A DNA stretch of 64,000 nt from DAISIK01 sp036822055 (GCA_036822055.1 DAISIK010000009.1:1-64000), one strand, 5' to 3'; numbered from the stretch's first letter, positions 1 to 9,084 are shown. Numbers and translations: made by a program. The notes: generated by a model not told the origin, from the sequence alone.

Positions 1-45
1 GGCTTACACCACGTTCCTGAACTTCGAACCAGCAGGCGAAGATCA

Positions 46-963
46 ATGGGCATTGAATTCAGGATCATCGTGAGCAGGGTGGTCGCTCTGGGTGTGGTAC
101 TTTCCTTTTCTGCTCTTGGCACGGGACTGTTGTACGCCGAAGGTCTCGACGATTTTTCCACCAATAGTTTGAGAGAGTATAATTTAGCCACGGGTCGAAA
201 ACCTTTTGTTTACTCAGATGCGATTGGAGTGGGAATGATGGCGGGCCGTCTTGATCTGCCAAAGGATGACACAAACGCTGGTCTCGTTAGATCAAGTTCG
301 GTTGGGAAATTGGATCGCTTGAACGATTCGATGAGCCTTTCGATATATTTCCGTCCGCTGGCGCAGAGCAATGTCAGTCGGGTTGCTTATGCGGGGTTGG
401 GTCTTGGGACGGACCCGGTAAAGATGTTTAATGGATTTAACGGGGCGAATAGCTTTGAAATTCAAGTGAGGAGTGAACTGAACCGTTCAGTCTACGGCAT
501 GAACGAAGTTGGCCTGAGGCTTCGGACCTATCGAGGGGCGACAACAACCAACACCTTTATCTCGCGAGATGACGCTCGGGTCACTCTCCGAGCTGAAACT
601 TGGTACCAGCTGGTCACCACCATAAATTTGACTGATGCCAAGACTTTTGTGGTAAGGAGCGAAATCAAGGATTGGGGCCATGACGGTATTTCAGGGGGGA
701 AGACCATCCTCGAGGACACTTCGCCGGAGTTTTCCCTCGAGCGGGTGGAGGGTGTTGAGCTCTACGCGGGGTTTTTTGCGGGCCACCAAAGCGGATCCAA
801 TGGGGGATCGAGTGCAGTTGACGATTTTGAAGTAAGCTCCGAACCGGTCGAAACAACAGTCCTCTTGCTCGGTTGGTGTGCCTTCTTAATCCGTGGCCCA
901 CGGATTCGAACCCGTTCGGATGTTAGCGCTGACAATCCTTCCAGCGATCTCGGTTTTTGCTGA
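46..963 (+). CDS. Secreted protein of unknown function, possible degenerate sorting tail
   Basis: I do not recognise this 305-residue protein. Residues 1-31 form a signal peptide (basic start, hydrophobic core, cut near LYAEG). The body, about residues 32-262, is beta-rich with no catalytic motif that I can name. It ends VDDFEVSSEP, a pattern common just before the C-terminal sorting tail of PEP-CTERM proteins. From about residue 266 follows EP, a hydrophobic run (TVLLLGWCAFLI) and basic residues (RGPRIRTR), so a PEP-CTERM-like anchor is plausible. The canonical PEP triplet is not intact and about 17 extra residues follow, so this is only suggestive. The ATG at 46 is the only start that gives the full signal peptide. 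The gene converges on the next gene, on the opposite strand. Confidence 0.6.
   Translation: MGIEFRIIVSRVVALGVVLSFSALGTGLLYAEGLDDFSTNSLREYNLATGRKPFVYSDAIGVGMMAGRLDLPKDDTNAGLVRSSSVGKLDRLNDSMSLSIYFRPLAQSNVSRVAYAGLGLGTDPVKMFNGFNGANSFEIQVRSELNRSVYGMNEVGLRLRTYRGATTTNTFISRDDARVTLRAETWYQLVTTINLTDAKTFVVRSEIKDWGHDGISGGKTILEDTSPEFSLERVEGVELYAGFFAGHQSGSNGGSSAVDDFEVSSEPVETTVLLLGWCAFLIRGPRIRTRSDVSADNPSSDLGFC
889..905. repeat. 8-bp perfect inverted repeat inside the 3' end of the first gene
   Basis: Arms ATCCGTGG and CCACGGAT are separated by one base. It lies in the coding region for the C-terminal tail and is not followed by a T tract, so I do not call it a terminator. The adjacent GGATTCGAACC resembles a tRNA T-loop read in reverse, but no cloverleaf can be built around it. 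Confidence 0.4.
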
Positions 964-1035
964 GTCCAAGCCTTTAACCGGGTCGGGACTGGCTCGCGGG
1001 AAGGGTCTACTTTTGTTCGGGCTTTTGGCCCTCGA

Positions 1036-1782
1036 TTATTGACGGTAGGATTGCCGTCGTTGCTCCCGTTCTTCCCGTTCGCGATCAAGCTTGACCAGCA
1101 ACGCTTCAGGCCTGGATTGACGATAGACGACCTCTTTGTTGCAGATGATTTCAACGACCACGCCCCTCAGTCGATCACTTCGGCGGCGCTGCAAAGTCCC
1201 GCTGCCCCAACTCCATCCGGGGTTCAACGAGGTGGTAACCAAATTTATAGTCTCGGTTTCAAAGACGAGCGGAACGCCGGGTTCGAGGAAATCGGCCCGG
1301 TGGCTCCCTCGTTTATCGAACTCGGATTCTCCTTTGCGAGGGTCAAAACTATCATACTCGACGTAGAGGTGCCATCGAATCGAGACTTCATCAAGGCGGA
1401 TGTTGGAATTGTTGGTCACCGAGATTTCATAAGCCTCACTCAAGGTGGTGGTGGTGAAGGCAGCTGACTTGGTTCTTTCGCGATTTGACCTTTTTCGGGT
1501 AATGACGATGCCCCAGGTTTTCTCATCCATCAAACTGCGCTGCTTTGCGAGTTCGACCATCCGTTTCTGCGTCTCTTCGCTCAGATTCTCCATCCGAATG
1601 TCAAAGCGAAATCCATCCGACCTCTCGATCTTGATGGAGTTCTCTCCGACAGAAAGAACTTTGGCCTGCAGGCTACGACCGTCGGCGCTCTCAATGGTAT
1701 GGAGAAGCTCGTCAGCGGAGGCGAAGGGCGACAGGATCAAAAGGAGCAACCCCTGAATCACGAAGTAACGGAAGTTTTTCAT
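1036..1782 (-). CDS. Secreted protein with N-terminal SHD1-like domain
   Basis: This is a 248-residue protein when started at the ATG at 1782. An in-frame ATG at 1800 would add six residues ahead of the signal peptide, and neither start has a clear ribosome binding site. Residues 1-24 are a signal peptide ending ASADE. Residues about 30-75 contain DGRSLQAKVLSVGENSIKIERSDG-type sequence followed by LSEETQKRM. This matches the SLA1-homology-1-like domain (DGR..AKVL..D....V.R.DG..F.....LS..D) found in many secreted verrucomicrobial and planctomycetal proteins. The rest, with a beta-rich stretch around residues 110-215 and a charged C-terminus rich in E, R and Q, matches nothing I can name. A role at the cell surface or in the periplasm is inferred from the signal peptide only. 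Confidence 0.6.
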   Translation of the reverse strand: MKNFRYFVIQGLLLLILSPFASADELLHTIESADGRSLQAKVLSVGENSIKIERSDGFRFDIRMENLSEETQKRMVELAKQRSLMDEKTWGIVITRKRSNRERTKSAAFTTTTLSEAYEISVTNNSNIRLDEVSIRWHLYVEYDSFDPRKGESEFDKRGSHRADFLEPGVPLVFETETINLVTTSLNPGWSWGSGTLQRRRSDRLRGVVVEIICNKEVVYRQSRPEALLVKLDREREEREQRRQSYRQ

Positions 1783-1800
1783 GGAAGCCGTTGGTTGCAT

Positions 1801-2158
1801 GGAGGATGTTAGCCCGAAACAAATGGTTACGTTCTAAAAACGATTCCTTGTAATATGGATAGGATAGAATAGTCAAGGGTGTTGCCATTTGGTGAAAGAG
1901 CCTCGCGTGCTTGAGCCAAATCATGTCGGCTAAATCAAGTGGAGGGAGCGGTTTAGATGCGGGTGAATGAAATGAAACAAAGGTGTGACACTTGGACGTG
2001 GAATACACGGAGGGCTAGGTCATCGGAAGCCAGGATTGCTCTCGTTTTCAATTTGTCTCCTTAATGTATACAAAAAATGGATACCTTCCCTGTTTAATCG
2101 TTGATTCGCCGGGGCGATCTGCCGGTTTGCGTCATCGACCGGAGGAGTCCCGGCGACC
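1801..2158. other. Intergenic stretch, nothing recognised
   Basis: These 358 bases lie between the start of the SHD1-like protein and the end of the xylanase, both on the minus strand. I see no convincing open reading frame with homology, no tRNA and no T-tailed hairpin. The part near 1800-1880 is AT-rich and could hold the promoter of the SHD1-like gene. Confidence 0.5.
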
Positions 2159-3568
2159 TCAGTTCTCCACGGTCGCGAGGAATTCTGAATCGGCGACGAA
2201 GTGGAAGCGACCAGGCTCGGGATCATCCAAAAGTTTAACTCTTTTTTCGAATTCCCTGCCATTGACGACGATCTTTATCTCGTACTGACCGTGGAAAGCG
2301 CGAGTAGTAAAGGTGCCGTCGGCCTGGGTGTGGCCTTGCGCGTTCGTCCACCATTGATCAAAAACGAGATCGAGGTAAACCTGACCACTTGGTTTGAGGC
2401 TTTGATCTGAAAAATAAAGGGGTGCCGACTTTTTCCAATGGCTGGCGTCCCAGAATCCCCACATGGTGAAGGCTTCGACCTCTGGAACGCTGAAGACTAG
2501 CTTGAGGAAGTCGTGCATGAAGGCCGCTTTTTCAACCTCGTCTCCCCATTCATACATGTCGAATTCGGTGATCTGAATGGGTAGGCCAAGCTGGGCGAAA
2601 CGGTCGAGGCGCTCCTTGATCTCGGTGATGGGGGGTGGCTTTCTCCAAAAATGGCTCTGCATGCCAATGCCGTCGATTGAGGCACCCTGATCGATAAGAT
2701 TCTGAATCATTTTAAAATAGGCATCGCGCAGTTTGGCGTTATGGCCCATGAGAATCTCAAATTCATTGATATAGAGTTTGGCATTCGGATCAGCGGATCG
2801 TGCATGCTCAAACCAAGGCTTGAGGACCGGGGAATCCTGGGGGGCGAGACCGGGTGAAAAAAGATCGGTGAGGGCTCTTTCGTTGAGAGGCTCGTTGAGG
2901 ACATCCCAATCGATGAGGATTCCCTTGGTGAGGGGATGCTGGCCGATCGTTTTGATATGCTCAAAGATGCGGTTTGCAACATAGTCGGGGTCAGTTCGAT
3001 TGCCAGCGACATCCGGGGGCACGGTGTCCCACCCCTTGCGGCCCCAGACCATAGCGTGACCACGAGCCTCGATCTGGCGTTCGGCAGCCCATTCGAGGAG
3101 ACCGAGCGACTTTGGTTGGCGGATGGGATCCTCCCACTTATGCCACTTCAGGCCATTCTCGAGCGTGATCTGGTTGAAGAGGGTTTCGATCCGATCCCGG
3201 TAAAAGTCGTTTTCCTCAGGGCTGGGAGTGCCACCCTCGCTGTGGAAGGGCGAGTCAGGATCGAGATCCCAGAACCTGCGTTCGTTGACGGCGGTTCCGA
3301 AGCGAAAGCCGTGGCGGAGCATGCGAACTGAGACGGGGATTCCTTCGACGGGCCGCCCATGAGGGTCGACAACCGTGATGATGAGATCGTTTTTCCGATG
3401 TTTCTCGATCCTAAGCTCGGCTTCCTCCCAAAAGGTTGAATTTGGAGCTGGGGAGGCAAGAGCAAGGAGGGGGATGGCCAGGCAACTGAAGGCGGTCGCC
3501 CAGGCAGGGAGAAAAACCCGGTAGCGCAGACTTTTGAATACGGAGCCAGGGAAGGTAAGGGAATCCAT
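2159..3568 (-). CDS. Secreted endo-1,4-beta-xylanase, glycoside hydrolase family 10
   Basis: This 469-residue enzyme hydrolyses internal beta-1,4 bonds of xylan outside the cytoplasm. With the ATG at 3568 it has a clean signal peptide (about residues 1-38, ending ALASPAP). The frame is open up to 3694, but starting there would bury the signal. Residues about 60-100 form the beta-sandwich lead-in typical of bacterial GH10 enzymes (DPHGRPVEGIPV, then RFGTAV). The GH10 barrel follows with NGLKWHKWE, GHAMVWG, the acid/base Glu226 in WDVLNEP, GMQSHFW and the nucleophile Glu335 in ITEFDMYEW, so both catalytic residues are present. A small C-terminal beta domain (WTNAQG...GQYEIKI) ends the protein. 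Its neighbours do not form a xylan-utilisation operon, but an acetyl-esterase lies elsewhere in the window (57.2-58.0 kb). Confidence 0.93.
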   Translation of the reverse strand: MDSLTFPGSVFKSLRYRVFLPAWATAFSCLAIPLLALASPAPNSTFWEEAELRIEKHRKNDLIITVVDPHGRPVEGIPVSVRMLRHGFRFGTAVNERRFWDLDPDSPFHSEGGTPSPEENDFYRDRIETLFNQITLENGLKWHKWEDPIRQPKSLGLLEWAAERQIEARGHAMVWGRKGWDTVPPDVAGNRTDPDYVANRIFEHIKTIGQHPLTKGILIDWDVLNEPLNERALTDLFSPGLAPQDSPVLKPWFEHARSADPNAKLYINEFEILMGHNAKLRDAYFKMIQNLIDQGASIDGIGMQSHFWRKPPPITEIKERLDRFAQLGLPIQITEFDMYEWGDEVEKAAFMHDFLKLVFSVPEVEAFTMWGFWDASHWKKSAPLYFSDQSLKPSGQVYLDLVFDQWWTNAQGHTQADGTFTTRAFHGQYEIKIVVNGREFEKRVKLLDDPEPGRFHFVADSEFLATVEN

Positions 3569-3690
3569 GTCAAAATTTTGGTAGACAAGGCGGCCTGAGC
3601 CAAAAGAAAACGACCAGGGCGCCTGGAAGGGCAGAGAAACGATGATCCGTAAAAGGGGGGATTTGGGGGGACTTGCAGCCTGGACCCGGG

Positions 3691-3725
3691 GCAAAATAAA
3701 GCCCCGGCCGAGGGGGCCGGGGCTT
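3691..3725 (-). terminator. Rho-independent terminator after pyruvate phosphate dikinase
   Basis: A perfect 9-bp GC stem, GCCCCGGCC (3701-3709) and GGCCGGGGC (3715-3723), is extended by A-T pairs. Read on the minus strand it is followed by TTTATTTT. It sits just beyond the stop of the dikinase gene and upstream of the xylanase gene, so the two genes are transcribed separately. Confidence 0.9.
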
Positions 3726-3753
3726 GAGAAGACGACGCTGGCCTGATCTTAAA

Positions 3754-6528
3754 TCAGGAAAGGGCGGCCTGGGCAGCTGCGAGACGGGCAACCGGAACCC
3801 GCGGTGGGGAGCAGCTCACGTAGTCGAGACCTACCTGGTGGAAGAACTTGATAGAGACTGGATCTCCACCATGTTCACCGCAAATACCGAGCTTGATGTC
3901 AGGGCGTCCGAGACGTCCCTTCTCCACTCCGATGCGGACCAATTCGCCAACTCCGGTTTGGTCGATGGAGGCGAAGGGATTTTGCGGAAGGATATCGAGT
4001 TCGCGGTATTTGTTGAGGAAGGAACCGGCATCGTCGCGGCTCATTCCGAGGGTGGTTTGGGTGAGATCGTTGGTGCCAAAGCTGAAGAATTGGGCGGTTC
4101 CGGCGATGGCATCAGCGGTGACGGCTCCGCGAGGGATTTCGATCATGGTCCCAACCATATACTCGATCTCGACACCCTTGCTGGCGATGACCTCGGCAGC
4201 CACGCGGTGAATGATCTCCACCTGGTTTTTGAGTTCATCGGCGAAGCCCACGAGCGGCACCATGATCTCGGGAGAGACCTTGATCGGATTCTTGAGTTTC
4301 GCGCAAGCGGCTGCAGCTTCAAAGATCGCCCGGGCCTGCATTTCCGTGATCTCGGGGTAGGAGATGCCGAGACGGCAGCCCCGGTGACCGAGCATCGGGT
4401 TTTGTTCGTGGAGAGCCTTGACGCGGTTGGAGACCACTTCTGGGGAGACCCCCAGTGATTCGGCAAGGGACTCGATGGCGTGGTTGTCGTGGGGGAGGAA
4501 CTCGTGCAAAGGTGGGTCGAGCAGGCGGATGGTGACGGGTAGGTCCTCCATGGCCTTGAAGATGCCGGTGAAATCCTTCCGCTGGAAGGGGAGGAGTTTC
4601 TTGAGGGCGGCCCGTCTTTCGGTCTCGGTCTCAGCGAGAATCATCTGGCGCATGAAGGTGATGCGGTCACCCTCAAAGAACATGTGTTCGGTACGGCAGA
4701 GACCGATCCCCTCGGCGCCCATTTGGACTGCCATTTTGGACTGGGTGGGGTTATCGGCGTTGGTACGAACCCCCAGCTTGCGGTGCTTGTCTGCCCACTT
4801 CATGACGGTATCGAAGAGTTGGAAGGTGTAGCTCTTTTCCGGTTTCATCTTTCCATCGAGGACCTGGACCACCTCGGAAGGAGCGGTGTCGATGAATCCA
4901 TCGTAGATTTCTCCGGTGGTGCCATCGATGGAGATGTCATCCTGCTCTTTGAGCACCTTTTTTCCGATGCGGAGGGTTTTGGCATTGTAGTCGATGACAA
5001 CATCGGAGGCGCCGCAGACGCAGACTTTATTCATCTGGCGGGCGACGAGTGCAGCGTGGGAGCTGACTCCTCCGCGCGAGGTAAGAATGCCCTCGGAGGC
5101 GATCATCCCGCGAAGGTCCTCAGGGGTGGTTTCAACCCGGCAGAGCACGGCTTTACCTCCGCGCTCTGTGATTTGTTCTGCGAGATCGGCGCTGAAACAG
5201 ATTTTGCCTGAGGCGGCTCCTGGACCAGCAGGAAGACCTTTGGCGAGGGGGGTTGCCTTCTTGATTGCACCAGCGTCAAAGATCGGGACGAGGAGGCTGG
5301 AGATGGAATCTGCAGGAATCTTTTTGATGGCGGTGGCCTGAGTCATCAATTTCTCGCTGACCATCTCGACGGCGATGCGCACGGCGGCCAAACCGGTGCG
5401 TTTTCCGTTACGGGTCTGGAGCATGTAGAGTTTCCGATTTTCGACGGTAAACTCAAAGTCCTGCATATCGCCGAAGTGTTTCTCGAGCTTTTTGCAGACC
5501 GCGACGAGCTCGTTGTGAGCTTTTGGCATTTCCTCAGCGAGCTGCGCAATCGGCTTGGGGGTACGGATCCCGGCGACAACGTCTTCTCCCTGAGCATTGA
5601 TAAGGTACTCACCATAGAAGACTTTTTCTCCGTTGGCGGGGTCACGGGTGAAGGCGACGCCGGTGGCGCAGTCGTTGCCCATATTTCCAAAGACCATGGC
5701 CTGGACGTTGACGGCGGTACCCCAGGCAGCAGGGATGTTGTATTTTTGGCGGTAGAGGATGGCCCGATCATTTTGCCAGCTTCCGAAAACGGCGCCGATG
5801 GCGCCCCAGAGTTGTTCGTAGGCATCCTGGGGAAAGCTCTCGCCAGTGCGTTCCTTGATAAGCTGTTTGTAGCGTTGGGTAAGCTCGACGAGATTGTCCT
5901 CGGTGAGGTCGCTATCCAACTCGACGCCAACTTCCTTCTTGAGGTGGTCGAGGATAGCGTCGAAAGGCTCGTGGTCGTTTTCCGACTGGGGTTGGACTCC
6001 CATGACGACGTCGCCGTACATCCCGATGAAGCGGCGGTAACAATCGTAAGCAAAGGCTCTTTGGCCGGAAAGCTCGGCAAGTGCCTCGACGGTTTGGTCG
6101 TTGAGCCCGAGATTCAAAATGGTGTCCATCATTCCCGGCATGGACTCGCGGGCACCGGAGCGCACCGAGACCAAGAGCGGGTTGGTGGCGCTGCCGAATT
6201 GTTTGCCGGTCTCCTCCTCAATGGCAGCGACAGCGCTCTTCAGTTGGGCGGTGAGGGCGGTGGGATATTGTTGTTGGTGGTCGTAGTACCAGGTGCAGAC
6301 TTCTGTGGTGATGGTGAAGCCGGGGGGGACGGGGAGACCGATGCGGGCCATCTCGGCGAGGTTGGCTCCCTTTCCGCCGAGTAGTTCTCTCATCGAGGCG
6401 TCTCCATCGGTCTTGGCACCGAAGCTGTAGACAAATTGTGGAGACGCGGAGGTCTTGGACGGGGATTTTTTGGAGGTCACCTTCTTCGCACTTTTTGAAG
6501 GTGAGGCTGCTTGCTTTCTCGCTGGCAT
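3754..6528 (-). CDS. ppdK: Pyruvate, phosphate dikinase
   Basis: This 924-residue cytoplasmic enzyme interconverts pyruvate, ATP and phosphate with phosphoenolpyruvate, AMP and pyrophosphate. In fermenters it can run toward pyruvate and gain extra ATP equivalents. Seen in order: an N-terminal nucleotide-binding region (GGKGANLAEM, LPVPPGFTI), the phosphohistidine domain with GGVSSHAALVARQ (catalytic His491), and the C-terminal PEP/pyruvate barrel with PPLHEFLP, GHRGCRLG and GICGEHGGDP (catalytic Cys883). The first 30 residues are a Lys/Ser/Ala-rich extension (KSAKKVTSKKSPSK) before the usual start VYSFG, making it longer than most homologues. The next downstream ATG would remove conserved sequence, so I keep the start at 6528. 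It is divergent from tatC and ends at a strong terminator. Confidence 0.97.
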   Translation of the reverse strand: MPARKQAASPSKSAKKVTSKKSPSKTSASPQFVYSFGAKTDGDASMRELLGGKGANLAEMARIGLPVPPGFTITTEVCTWYYDHQQQYPTALTAQLKSAVAAIEEETGKQFGSATNPLLVSVRSGARESMPGMMDTILNLGLNDQTVEALAELSGQRAFAYDCYRRFIGMYGDVVMGVQPQSENDHEPFDAILDHLKKEVGVELDSDLTEDNLVELTQRYKQLIKERTGESFPQDAYEQLWGAIGAVFGSWQNDRAILYRQKYNIPAAWGTAVNVQAMVFGNMGNDCATGVAFTRDPANGEKVFYGEYLINAQGEDVVAGIRTPKPIAQLAEEMPKAHNELVAVCKKLEKHFGDMQDFEFTVENRKLYMLQTRNGKRTGLAAVRIAVEMVSEKLMTQATAIKKIPADSISSLLVPIFDAGAIKKATPLAKGLPAGPGAASGKICFSADLAEQITERGGKAVLCRVETTPEDLRGMIASEGILTSRGGVSSHAALVARQMNKVCVCGASDVVIDYNAKTLRIGKKVLKEQDDISIDGTTGEIYDGFIDTAPSEVVQVLDGKMKPEKSYTFQLFDTVMKWADKHRKLGVRTNADNPTQSKMAVQMGAEGIGLCRTEHMFFEGDRITFMRQMILAETETERRAALKKLLPFQRKDFTGIFKAMEDLPVTIRLLDPPLHEFLPHDNHAIESLAESLGVSPEVVSNRVKALHEQNPMLGHRGCRLGISYPEITEMQARAIFEAAAACAKLKNPIKVSPEIMVPLVGFADELKNQVEIIHRVAAEVIASKGVEIEYMVGTMIEIPRGAVTADAIAGTAQFFSFGTNDLTQTTLGMSRDDAGSFLNKYRELDILPQNPFASIDQTGVGELVRIGVEKGRLGRPDIKLGICGEHGGDPVSIKFFHQVGLDYVSCSPPRVPVARLAAAQAALS

Positions 6529-6602
6529 ATGTTTGTTGGTGTATTGGGTTTGGTTTCAGGCAAAAGGATGAATCTTTGAGAAGCCTGTGATTAAAGCGGT
6601 TA

Positions 6603-6638
6603 CCTTAGATTAAGGATTGCAGATTATTCCAGTGGAAT
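6603..6638. promoter_or_regulatory. Two short inverted repeats in the ppdK-tatC divergent intergenic region
   Basis: CCTTA-GAT-TAAGG (6603-6615) and ATTCC-AGT-GGAAT (6626-6638) are both perfect 5-bp arms with 3-base spacers. They lie between the divergent dikinase and tatC starts. They could be protein binding sites, but short repeats like these also arise by chance. Confidence 0.25.
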
Positions 6639-6653
6639 CGTTAGTTTTTTGTT

Positions 6654-7490
6654 GTGACAACGGGTGAGGAAGAATCGCGGTTAAAAAAAGGCGACGAAGA
6701 TGGGGAGATGACGGTGCTGGAGCACCTCGAGGACCTGCGGTGGGTGGTGGTCAAATCGCTGACGGTCTTTTTGCTGGTGGCGATGGTGGTGGTGGTTTTT
6801 GTAGCTGACCTGACCAGCTGGTTGCGGTGGCCCCTGGAGGTGGCGATGGGCTCGGAGGAACGAGCGATGGAGACTCTGAGGACCCGGGGCCCTTTTGACG
6901 TATTTAGTGTCTTGATACAGGTGATCTTCTTCGGAAGTCTCTTTCTGAGTTTGCCTTTGATCCTCTACTTTGGGATCGATTTTATTTTGCCTGGCCTGAC
7001 GGCCAAGGAGCGAAGGGTGGTGGGGCCCGTCCTGACTTTGGCCTTTGTGTCCTTTTTGGCAGGAGCGGGTTTTGCGTTTGGGATTTTGCTCCCGGCAGCT
7101 TTGTCGGCCTCGGTTTATTTTAACGAAATGCTCGGCTTCCAGGAGCTGTGGTCACCAGCTGACTACTACACGACGGTGGTGTGGGGATCGATTCTGGCGG
7201 GTATTGTTTTTGAAGTTCCACTCCTCGTTTGTCTGCTGATCTATCTGGAGTTCATTTCGACGGCGATCCTGACCAAAAACTGGAGGACGATCGTCGTTAT
7301 CCTGATGGTAGTGGCGGCCCTGATCAGTCCGGGGGGGGATCCGGTATCTTTTGTCCTGGTGATGATCCCCCTGTACCTCCTCTTTGGCCTCTCGATCCTC
7401 GGGGGTCGCTGGATGGAGCGCCTGACGCGGGCGCGAAAAGCAGCAGAGGCAGCGGAAGAGTCCGGGAGAAGTCTGGAAGGCGAGGGCTAA
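6654..7490 (+). CDS. tatC: Twin-arginine translocase subunit TatC
   Basis: TatC is the inner-membrane receptor of the Tat pathway, which exports folded proteins with twin-arginine signals. The 278-residue product has the hallmark cytoplasmic N-terminal sequence EHLEDLRW followed by about six hydrophobic segments (first near residues 30-52, last near 220-258). The family signature of an acidic-hydroxyl loop and a Phe-rich helix region (FDVFSVLIQVIFFGS) is visible around residues 80-105. The start at 6654 is GTG. An ATG at 6708, preceded by GGGGAG, gives MTVLEHLEDLR and is equally plausible. No tatA or tatB lies next to it. The gene converges on the BrkB-family gene with four bases between stop codons. 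Confidence 0.93.
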   Translation: MTTGEEESRLKKGDEDGEMTVLEHLEDLRWVVVKSLTVFLLVAMVVVVFVADLTSWLRWPLEVAMGSEERAMETLRTRGPFDVFSVLIQVIFFGSLFLSLPLILYFGIDFILPGLTAKERRVVGPVLTLAFVSFLAGAGFAFGILLPAALSASVYFNEMLGFQELWSPADYYTTVVWGSILAGIVFEVPLLVCLLIYLEFISTAILTKNWRTIVVILMVVAALISPGGDPVSFVLVMIPLYLLFGLSILGGRWMERLTRARKAAEAAEESGRSLEGEG

Positions 7491-7494
7491 GTTC

Positions 7495-9069
7495 CTAGTC
7501 TCCGCTGGTCAGGCTGGGCCTTGGACTGAGGAGGTGGTCAAAGGAGGCATGAGCATGCTCGGGGTGACGAAGGAGACTGCGGTAATTGTCAACCACTGGA
7601 TCGATCCCATCGATCAAGCGAACGCCGTCGTTGTTGCCATAAATATCAAAATGCTCATGAAACTTATCGAGATTCATGGCGGCGAGGGGACGGCCTGGCT
7701 GATAGAGCAGCTCGCCCTCCTCGCCCTCGGATTTTGACTCGATGACTGAAATCCAGCCGACGTCGTTGAGCTGAGTGAGGCAGGAATTAAGGATTTGGAC
7801 AGGGACCCGGAGGGTGGAGGCGATCTCGCCAGCGGAGGGGGGGCGGCGGCACTCCTTGAAGTGGCGACAGATCATGAGGGTAGCGGCGAGGGCGAGGTGC
7901 TCACGAGTCCGGGTGCTGATATTGGCCCAGGCACTTTCGTTGGTCAGACTGCTGGCATTTTGCACAGCATAGGTAACCTGACCACCGAGCAGGACAAAGA
8001 GCCAAAACATGTAGAGACCGAGCATGAGGACCGGGATGATGCCGACTGAACCGTAGAGGCTCTGCTGATTGATGACCCGATGGATGTAGAGGAAAGAGAG
8101 GTAGTGGTTGGTGATGAGGAGGATGGCGGCGACGCCACCACCGATCAAAGCCGGTTTCCAGCGCACGAAGGTATTGGGGAAGAATCGATTGAAAAAGGCG
8201 AGGAGGACAGTGAGGAAAAAGAGGGAGAGAAGAGGCCCGATCCAAACGGTCATTTTTTTGCCGTCGAGTCCGAAGGGTAGGGGAAGGCTATCGAGGAACC
8301 CGACGAGGGTGGAAGCTGAGAGCAGGGTGAGGGCGGCAAAGGTAAGGACAGCTCCCAGACTGAGGATGGTCCAGTAGGAGACGATCCGCTGGGCCCAGCT
8401 CCGGCCCCGGCGGACTCCCCAGATATCGTTAAAGCTCTTCTCAATGGAGGTAATCATCTGAATGACGATAACGATGAGGGTGAGGGACCCGATCAGTCCG
8501 ACAGCACCTGAGCGGGCGCTTTCGACGATTTTGTTGATCAGATCGATCAACTCAGGATCGAGTTCAAGAACGGTTCCCGGAGGCTCGGCGTCGAGCGCGG
8601 GATCGCCCTGAATTTCTGCTTCCGGGGTGAGCGGGGACTCCGGTTCTCCGGCGAGTAGAGGAGCTTCTGGCTGCAGCTCGGCAGATCCCGAACTGGTATC
8701 CATTTGTTGGATACGATCCCATTCGGCAGTGGTGGGGGCGACGAACTGGATGGCTTTGGTGATGGTCTCTGAGACGAAGGAGGGGTCGCTCCGCTGGAGA
8801 ACAAACCCGGAAATCATGATGGCGATAGCGAGGACGGGTCCGAGGCTGATGAGGCTGTAGTAGCTCAAAGCAGCAGCGAGGCTGAAGAGTTTATTCCCGG
8901 AGACCCCGCGGAAAATGATGGTTGAGATGCGGAGAAACTGATAAAAAGGACCGAGTGCGGTCGACCTTTCGCCGGTAGCCTGGTGGGGAGTGCGCCAGAT
9001 TTCCTCCCCCAGAATTTTGGGCAGGCGGCGGAGGAAGTTACGAAATTTTTGAAAGGGACCTTTAGCCAT
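7495..9069 (-). CDS. YihY/BrkB-family inner-membrane protein with winged-helix C-terminus
   Basis: This 524-residue protein (ATG at 9069; a TTG lies directly before it) belongs to the YihY/UPF0761 family, once annotated as ribonuclease BN. The molecular function is not established. The family core is visible: KLFSLAAALSYYSLISLGP near residue 60, then further hydrophobic helices (around 190-215, 235-260, 275-300, 312-332 and 345-370). Between the first two membrane segments sits an acidic, Pro-rich insertion of about 60 residues (ELQPEAPLLAGEPESP...), predicted outside the membrane. After the last helix, residues about 390-460 look like a winged-helix Rrf2-type fold (SAGEIASTLRVP...LTQLNDVGWI), a known addition in this family. 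It sits 15 bases downstream of the GYF-domain gene, so the two are probably cotranscribed. Confidence 0.85.
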   Translation of the reverse strand: MAKGPFQKFRNFLRRLPKILGEEIWRTPHQATGERSTALGPFYQFLRISTIIFRGVSGNKLFSLAAALSYYSLISLGPVLAIAIMISGFVLQRSDPSFVSETITKAIQFVAPTTAEWDRIQQMDTSSGSAELQPEAPLLAGEPESPLTPEAEIQGDPALDAEPPGTVLELDPELIDLINKIVESARSGAVGLIGSLTLIVIVIQMITSIEKSFNDIWGVRRGRSWAQRIVSYWTILSLGAVLTFAALTLLSASTLVGFLDSLPLPFGLDGKKMTVWIGPLLSLFFLTVLLAFFNRFFPNTFVRWKPALIGGGVAAILLITNHYLSFLYIHRVINQQSLYGSVGIIPVLMLGLYMFWLFVLLGGQVTYAVQNASSLTNESAWANISTRTREHLALAATLMICRHFKECRRPPSAGEIASTLRVPVQILNSCLTQLNDVGWISVIESKSEGEEGELLYQPGRPLAAMNLDKFHEHFDIYGNNDGVRLIDGIDPVVDNYRSLLRHPEHAHASFDHLLSPRPSLTSGD

Positions 9070-9084
9070 CAAAGGGAACGGCGA

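Noticed and set aside
895..915. tRNA-like T-loop (GGATTCGAACC, reverse orientation)
   Set aside because: No acceptor stem, anticodon arm or D-arm can be paired around it, and the T-stem itself mispairs. It is inside a coding sequence.
1712..2008. 98-residue frame overlapping the start of the SHD1-like gene
   Set aside because: No homology or signal, overlaps a better supported gene and has no ribosome binding site.
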